Of a stretch of 64,000 nucleotides of DNA, positions 61,001 through 64,000 are shown in pieces (the first letter of the stretch is position 1; each line of letters begins with the position of its first letter). A program made the position numbers and the translations under genes. The notes beneath the pieces were generated by a model. That model was not told the origin of the DNA. It ran no database searches and saw only the letters and a list, made by a program, of their open reading frames with translations. Where the stretch lies: NCBI GenBank assembly GCA_023053545.1, contig JAKZAN010000004.1, positions 4,774,001 through 4,838,000 on the forward strand, given 5' to 3'. Source of the DNA: Lepidurus packardi. Its lineage: Eukaryota; Arthropoda; Branchiopoda; Notostraca; Triopsidae.

Positions 61001-64000
61001 CAGTCATTTCTGACCCGTGTACGCCTAGCCCTTGCGAGGGTCCTTATGCAGAGTGTCGAGTTGTATCTGGTCAAGCCGTTTGTTCATGCCCTGTTGGCTA
61101 CTTGGGTAACCCGTGTCGCCCAGAATGCTTAGTAGACAGCGATTGCCGCTCTGATCAAAATTGCGTTGGAAAGCGGTGCATTGATGCCTGTGCAGGAGTC
61201 TGCGGCCCCAATGCGAAGTGCACGGTACGAAACCACAGCCCTGTGTGTGCTTGTCCAGTAAATATGTTAGGCAATCCCTTCGACGGATGTAGGCAACCTT
61301 CTGGTACGTATTCTTGTTTAATTTACATCTTCGTAGGTTACTAACGTGTTCACTTTCTTTTCTGTAGTTGCCCCTGGGACTACACCTGCACCACCTGCAC
61401 CACCTTGCTCACCATCTCCTTGTGGTTCTGGCGCCATCTGCTCCGCTCAGGGTAACTTGGCGTCATGCTCGTGTCCTCCTACTCTGACAGGCGACCCGTA
61501 CATCGCGTGCCGACCAGAATGTGTTACGAACTCAGGTGCGAAAACTTTTTCTTTTTTTTTTCAGCGATAATTACTTTAATAACCTTTGGTCGCGATCTTT
61601 AGAGTGTCCATCCCACAAAGTGTGTACCGGAAACCGTTGCGTGGATCCTTGCCCGGGCTTGTGCGGGCTGAACGCTGAATGCAGGGTTATCAACCGTAAC
61701 CCCGTTTGGTACGATGAAAACCATAACGACTGTGTAATTCCAATTAAATGGGCTAATTTTGATTTGTTAGTTCGTGCTTTGCTGGCTATACTGGTAATCC
61801 CACGGCGGCTTGCCAACCAATCCGAGTGACCGATCAACCTCCAGTTCAACCATCAGTAATAGCTCCCTGCGACCCTTCGCCTTGCGGACCTTACAGTGTT
61901 TGCCGAGATGTCATGGAAATGGCCAAGTGTAGCTGCCAATCTGGCTACTTAGGAGTCCCTCCCAATTGCCGACCCGAGTGTATCACCAACTCACAGTAAA
62001 TTTTAGTTTTAATTTTTGTAGATTTATTTTCAGTAAGATATTTGACCGTGGACTTTGTTTCTTAGGTGTTCTAGCGCTTTGGCGTGCATAGGACAGAAAT
62101 GTAAGGATCCTTGCCCCGGTGTTTGTGGATCGGATGCGCAATGTGAGGTAAGACAACACCACCCGGTCTGTTCTTGCCCTAGGGATATGACGGGCGACCC
62201 GTTTAGCCGCTGTACACCCAAAGAACCTGTTGTTGCCCAAACCGAACGACCCACTCCTGTTAACCCCTGTTTCCCCGACTCACCCTGCGGTCCCAACTCC
62301 CAATGTCAAGTGGTGAACAACCAAGCCAGGTGTACCTGCCAACAAGGAATGACTGGTAACGCACCATTCTGTCGTCCAGAATGTCTTATCCACTCGGTAA
62401 GTTTTGTTAATAATTTTGTGTTATAACAAGTGTTATTGATGTAACTTTTTTATATTAGGATTGCTCATCGGCCTTAGCCTGCATCAATCAGAAATGCGTC
62501 AATCCTTGCGACGGATCTTGCGGTCTAAACAGCGATTGCCGGGTTATTAACCATAACCCCGTTTGCTATTGCAAAGCTGGTTTTACAGGCGACCCATTCC
62601 AAGGTTGTAGACAACCGGTAGAGGAAGCTACCCGCCCTCCTATTCCCTCAGATCCTTGCCGTCCTTCGCCTTGCGGCCCCAACACACTCTGCGAAAACCG
62701 TAATGGCTACGCCGTTTGCCAATGTGCGCCAGGCTATTTCGGCAACGCTAATCAAGGCTGCAAACCGGAATGCGTCATGAGCAGTGACTGTAGTTCGGTA
62801 CAGATCTGTCGCAACCAAAAATGCATAGATCCTTGCCCTGGTCTGTGCGGCAGAAATGCTGTCTGTCAGGTTAGCAACCATGTGGCCTCCTGTGTCTGCC
62901 AACCTGGGATGACCGGAAACCCGATGGATAACTGCAGTCCCATAAGACTCCCCGATCCGTCTACACCTGGACCTCTTTTACCCCCCACTGGCGGAGCACA
63001 GGTGTGTCGACCATGCAATCCTTCACCCTGTGGACCAAACAGCGAGTGCCGCGAACGGGATTGTAATGCAGCGTGTTCCTGTAGAAGTGGATATCGCGGT
63101 GTACCTCCGGTAAGGCTTTTGCTTCTCCTTACTAAAATACTTAACGGATTTACGCCTCAATGCATTTCACATGAATCAATTTTCCAAAATAATTCACTTA
63201 AATTGAAACCAATTTTAATGTGTTTTTAATTTTATTGCAGTTTTGCCGACCTGAATGTACCACAAGCTCGGAATGCCCCTTACAGCTAGCTTGTATTAAC
63301 CAACAGTGCAAAAATCCTTGTACTACGGGAGTCTGTGGACAAGGCGCCATCTGTACCGTTGTTAGCCACAATCCGATTTGCAGTTGTCCTGAACATTTCT
63401 CAGGAGATCCTTTAGACGGATGTGTCCGGCGAGGTAAGTCCAAAAATGCTGTTACCGATTAAAATTCTAGATTTAAATAAAACAAAAAACTGTTTGATGT
63501 CTTGGATCGTACAGAGGACGTGAAAGTGGAACCAACCGAAGAACCACAAGATCCTTGTGTTCCTAGCCCGTGTGGTCCCAACTCTATCTGTCAAGTACGG
63601 AACGGAATTCCAAGGTGCGATTGTGTTGACGGAATGGTATCTAGGCCTCCTAATTGCCGCCCTGAATGTATCACCCACCAAGGTACGTAATTATTTTTAC
63701 GCAACTATATAAATCATTAAGTAGTTTTTCTCTGCCCTTCACAGAATGTCCTTCGAATCAGGCATGCGTAAACCAGCGCTGTAAAGATCCCTGCGCAGGA
63801 GCGTGTGGTACAAATGCACTTTGCCGAGTTATTAACCATAACGCCGTCTGTTCGTGTATCGATGGTTACCAGGGCAATGCGTTTATTGGGTGCGATAGGA
63901 TTTCCGTAACCACTGGTAAGTTTCCGTTTTGTTTTGTTTTTTAGGAGGGGGTCGAATTGAGCACATGTTCACGATTTTTTGTTTGCATTGGCACAGAACC
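25040..64000 (+). CDS. dpy: Dumpy, giant EGF/DPY/PTS apical matrix protein (5' part, 72 exons, continues past window)
   Basis: A chain of 72 exons keeps one frame over about 19.9 kb of coding sequence (about 6,650 residues). Module order: signal peptide; LDLa-like module; EGF and calcium-binding EGF repeats; a long cysteine-rich array of EGF and DPY-type modules; a 1,565-residue Pro/Thr/Ser-rich segment in one exon; then a second, classic EGF-DPY-EGF array (motif CRPEC-x-S-x-C then CIDPCPG). This order is that of insect Dumpy, which forms fibres linking epidermis to cuticle at muscle attachments, wing and trachea. The ZP domain, furin site and transmembrane anchor expected at the C-terminus are not in the window. 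Of 71 introns, 49 are phase 1, as expected for shuffled EGF modules. Exon coordinates are given in the five segment entries. The main uncertainties are the start (25040 or 27691), the intron 50754-51300, and possible alternative splicing, which I cannot see. Confidence 0.92.
25053..27685 (+). other. dumpy intron 1 (2.6 kb)
   Basis: No coding exon is supported. It contains CT-rich microsatellite patches (for example 25189-25203 and 26464-26490) and the strong hairpin at 26894-26924. The next intron, 27742-29496, is 1.75 kb and shows nothing recognisable. Confidence 0.5.
26894..26924. repeat. Perfect 13-bp inverted repeat (hairpin)
   Basis: TACCCGTCCCTTT, a 5-base loop AAGTA, then AAAGGGACGGGTA. 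It lies in dumpy intron 1. Confidence 0.85.
30721..35994 (+). other. dumpy intron 5 (5.3 kb), largest in the window
   Basis: It separates the N-terminal exons from the main calcium-binding EGF array. Frames inside are short and featureless. I see no transposase, reverse transcriptase or tRNA-like structure. Its size and position would fit a home for regulatory elements, but nothing specific can be read. Confidence 0.5.
35995..41599 (+). other. dpy: dumpy segment 2: calcium-binding EGF array
   Basis: Exons 35995-36126, 36372-36490, 36551-36683, 36778-36897, 37477-37610, 37681-37795, 37945-38073, 38131-38253, 38317-38451, 38507-38692, 38778-38867, 38941-39348, 39474-39672, 39746-39993, 40048-40275, 40429-40626, 40789-41334, 41410-41599. 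At least a dozen repeats begin with the calcium-binding consensus D-I/V-D/N-E-C, and many end GDxY/GNPY then C. Most single-EGF exons are bounded by phase-1 introns. Later exons (38941, 40789) fuse several modules, showing intron loss. This is the calcium-stiffened rod part of the protein. Confidence 0.9.
43297..44005. mobile_element. MITE-like element with TA duplication in dumpy intron 26
   Basis: The left end CAGTGGGTGATCGGTTAACG (43297) and the right end in reverse complement CAATGTGTTATTGGTTAACG (44005) match at most positions (18 of 22 by my count, including the following AA). TA flanks both ends (43295-43296 and 44006-44007). At about 709 bp it fills most of the 849-bp intron between exons ending 43244 and starting 44094; removing it leaves a normal-sized intron. 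There is no transposase. The ends and target fit a pogo/Tc1-mariner-derived element. Inside are a perfect 17-bp hairpin (43304-43320 with 43355-43371), an AT minisatellite (about 43455-43545) and 14-bp inverted arms (43547-43560 with 43606-43619). Confidence 0.8.
43455..43545. repeat. AT minisatellite inside the intron-26 element
   Basis: Degenerate units of the type ACAATATGTAATAATACAAT repeat about five times. Confidence 0.6.
46085..46196. repeat. AT-rich low-complexity tract in dumpy intron 32
   Basis: The intron 46071-46206 is nearly all AATATAAT-like words. A similar tract fills about 59083-59145 of intron 58 (59059-59167). Confidence 0.7.
53336..58030 (+). other. dpy: dumpy segment 4: single 4.7-kb exon, Pro/Thr/Ser-rich PIGSFEAST-like repeats
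   Basis: One uninterrupted frame of 4695 nt. After the acceptor CACAG the first codons read [10 protein letters not shown]. It codes about 1,520 residues almost free of Cys and very rich in P, T and S, consistent with a heavily O-glycosylated extended spacer. Dumpy's PTS region is known to be made of PIGSFEAST repeats; here the repeats are diverged. Anchor points of the form P-D-Y-N-T-x-P-P-P-x-P-T start at nt 54292, 54766 and 55246 (158 and 160 codons apart), with related [12 protein letters not shown] at 56053 and 56371. A second motif inside each unit reads G-P-S/N-V-V plus acidic residues and TT. The last about 45 residues form an EGF ([13 protein letters not shown] ... GDPTVGC). The exon is closed by a non-canonical GC donor. 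Confidence 0.9.
58031..58429 (+). other. dumpy intron 55, probable GC-AG intron
   Basis: The PTS exon would end ...TGTACACATG/gcaagt. The next exon begins after TTCTGCAG at 58430 and reads [12 protein letters not shown]. Reading through gives a TAG at once. Using GC keeps the sixth Cys of the EGF and the same phase 1 as neighbouring introns. Confidence 0.75.
58430..64000 (+). other. dpy: dumpy segment 5: classic EGF-DPY-EGF array, open at right edge
   Basis: Exons 58430-58624, 58682-58876, 58939-59058, 59168-59461, 59526-59704, 59783-60050, 60115-60447, 60977-61303, 61368-61535, 61603-61708, 61771-61995, 62066-62396, 62459-63109, 63241-63433, 63515-63682, 63745-63915, 63997 onward. The repeat unit is: a Pro-rich linker; an EGF beginning [13 protein letters not shown]; CRPEC; a DPY module ([24 protein letters not shown]); then an EGF with NHxPVCxCPxGxTGDPFxxC. 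About seven such units are visible. Dumpy's DPY module is known to clamp flanking EGFs end to end, so this should be a stiff rod. The donor of exon 59168-59461 was set at ACCC/GTAAAC because it is the phase-1 choice that restores QPVEIELC. Only AACC of the last exon is in the window. Confidence 0.9.
60448..60976 (+). other. dumpy intron 62 (529 bp)
   Basis: Longer and more GC-rich in its middle (about 60580-60790) than neighbouring introns, with repeated TACGTCACAG / GACGTAGTAG-like words (CGTCAC, GTGACG). No exon or element is recognised. Confidence 0.4.

Overview
The window looks like arthropod, most likely insect, nuclear DNA. Its genes are split by many short AT-rich introns (about 50-100 bp) with GT-AG borders, and its three recognisable genes are strawberry notch (sno), phosphorylase kinase gamma (PhKgamma) and dumpy. 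No bacterial, viral, CRISPR or rRNA signal was seen, and no tRNA was recognised by eye. Species cannot be fixed from sequence alone.

Layout. (1) 1-5425 and 8459-17415 are two copies of a segmental duplication. Each carries a 13-exon gene for a small secreted EGF/DPY-module protein (1051-3520 and 9481-11952). Copy 2 runs on into the intact sno gene. Copy 1 runs into a decayed, internally deleted fragment of sno (4481-5425). The 3 kb between the copies holds a short tandem repeat and a foldback element with long inverted arms. (2) sno (12867-18777, minus strand, 22 exons, 1329 aa) is a nuclear helicase-like regulator. It is head-to-head with PhKgamma (19399-21548, plus strand, 11 exons, 403 aa) across 621 bp. 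(3) After a 3.5 kb gene-poor stretch, dumpy starts at 25040 or 27691 and runs off the right edge. I resolved 72 exons, about 19.9 kb of coding sequence and about 6,650 residues: a signal peptide, an LDLa-like module, a calcium-binding EGF array, a long cysteine-rich EGF/DPY array, one 4.7 kb exon coding a Pro/Thr/Ser-rich (PIGSFEAST-like) segment, then a second EGF-DPY array. The ZP domain and membrane anchor known from dumpy lie outside the window.

How the parts relate. Dumpy is a giant apical extracellular-matrix protein that anchors epidermis to cuticle. The two small upstream genes use the same EGF and DPY module alphabet but have their own signal peptides and stop codons, so they read as small matrix paralogues and not as dumpy exons. 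All exon joins given for the four complete genes keep frame (1629, 1626, 3990 and 1212 coding bases, all divisible by three), and the dumpy chain keeps frame to the window edge.

The most interesting observations are the mosaic divergence of the EGF-gene pair (near-identical 3' halves beside a scrambled Ser-rich linker, suggesting gene conversion), the sno relic that records the duplication, two TA-flanked MITE-like elements, a probable GC-AG intron behind the giant PTS exon, and a signal peptide of dumpy that may be split over a 2.6 kb intron.
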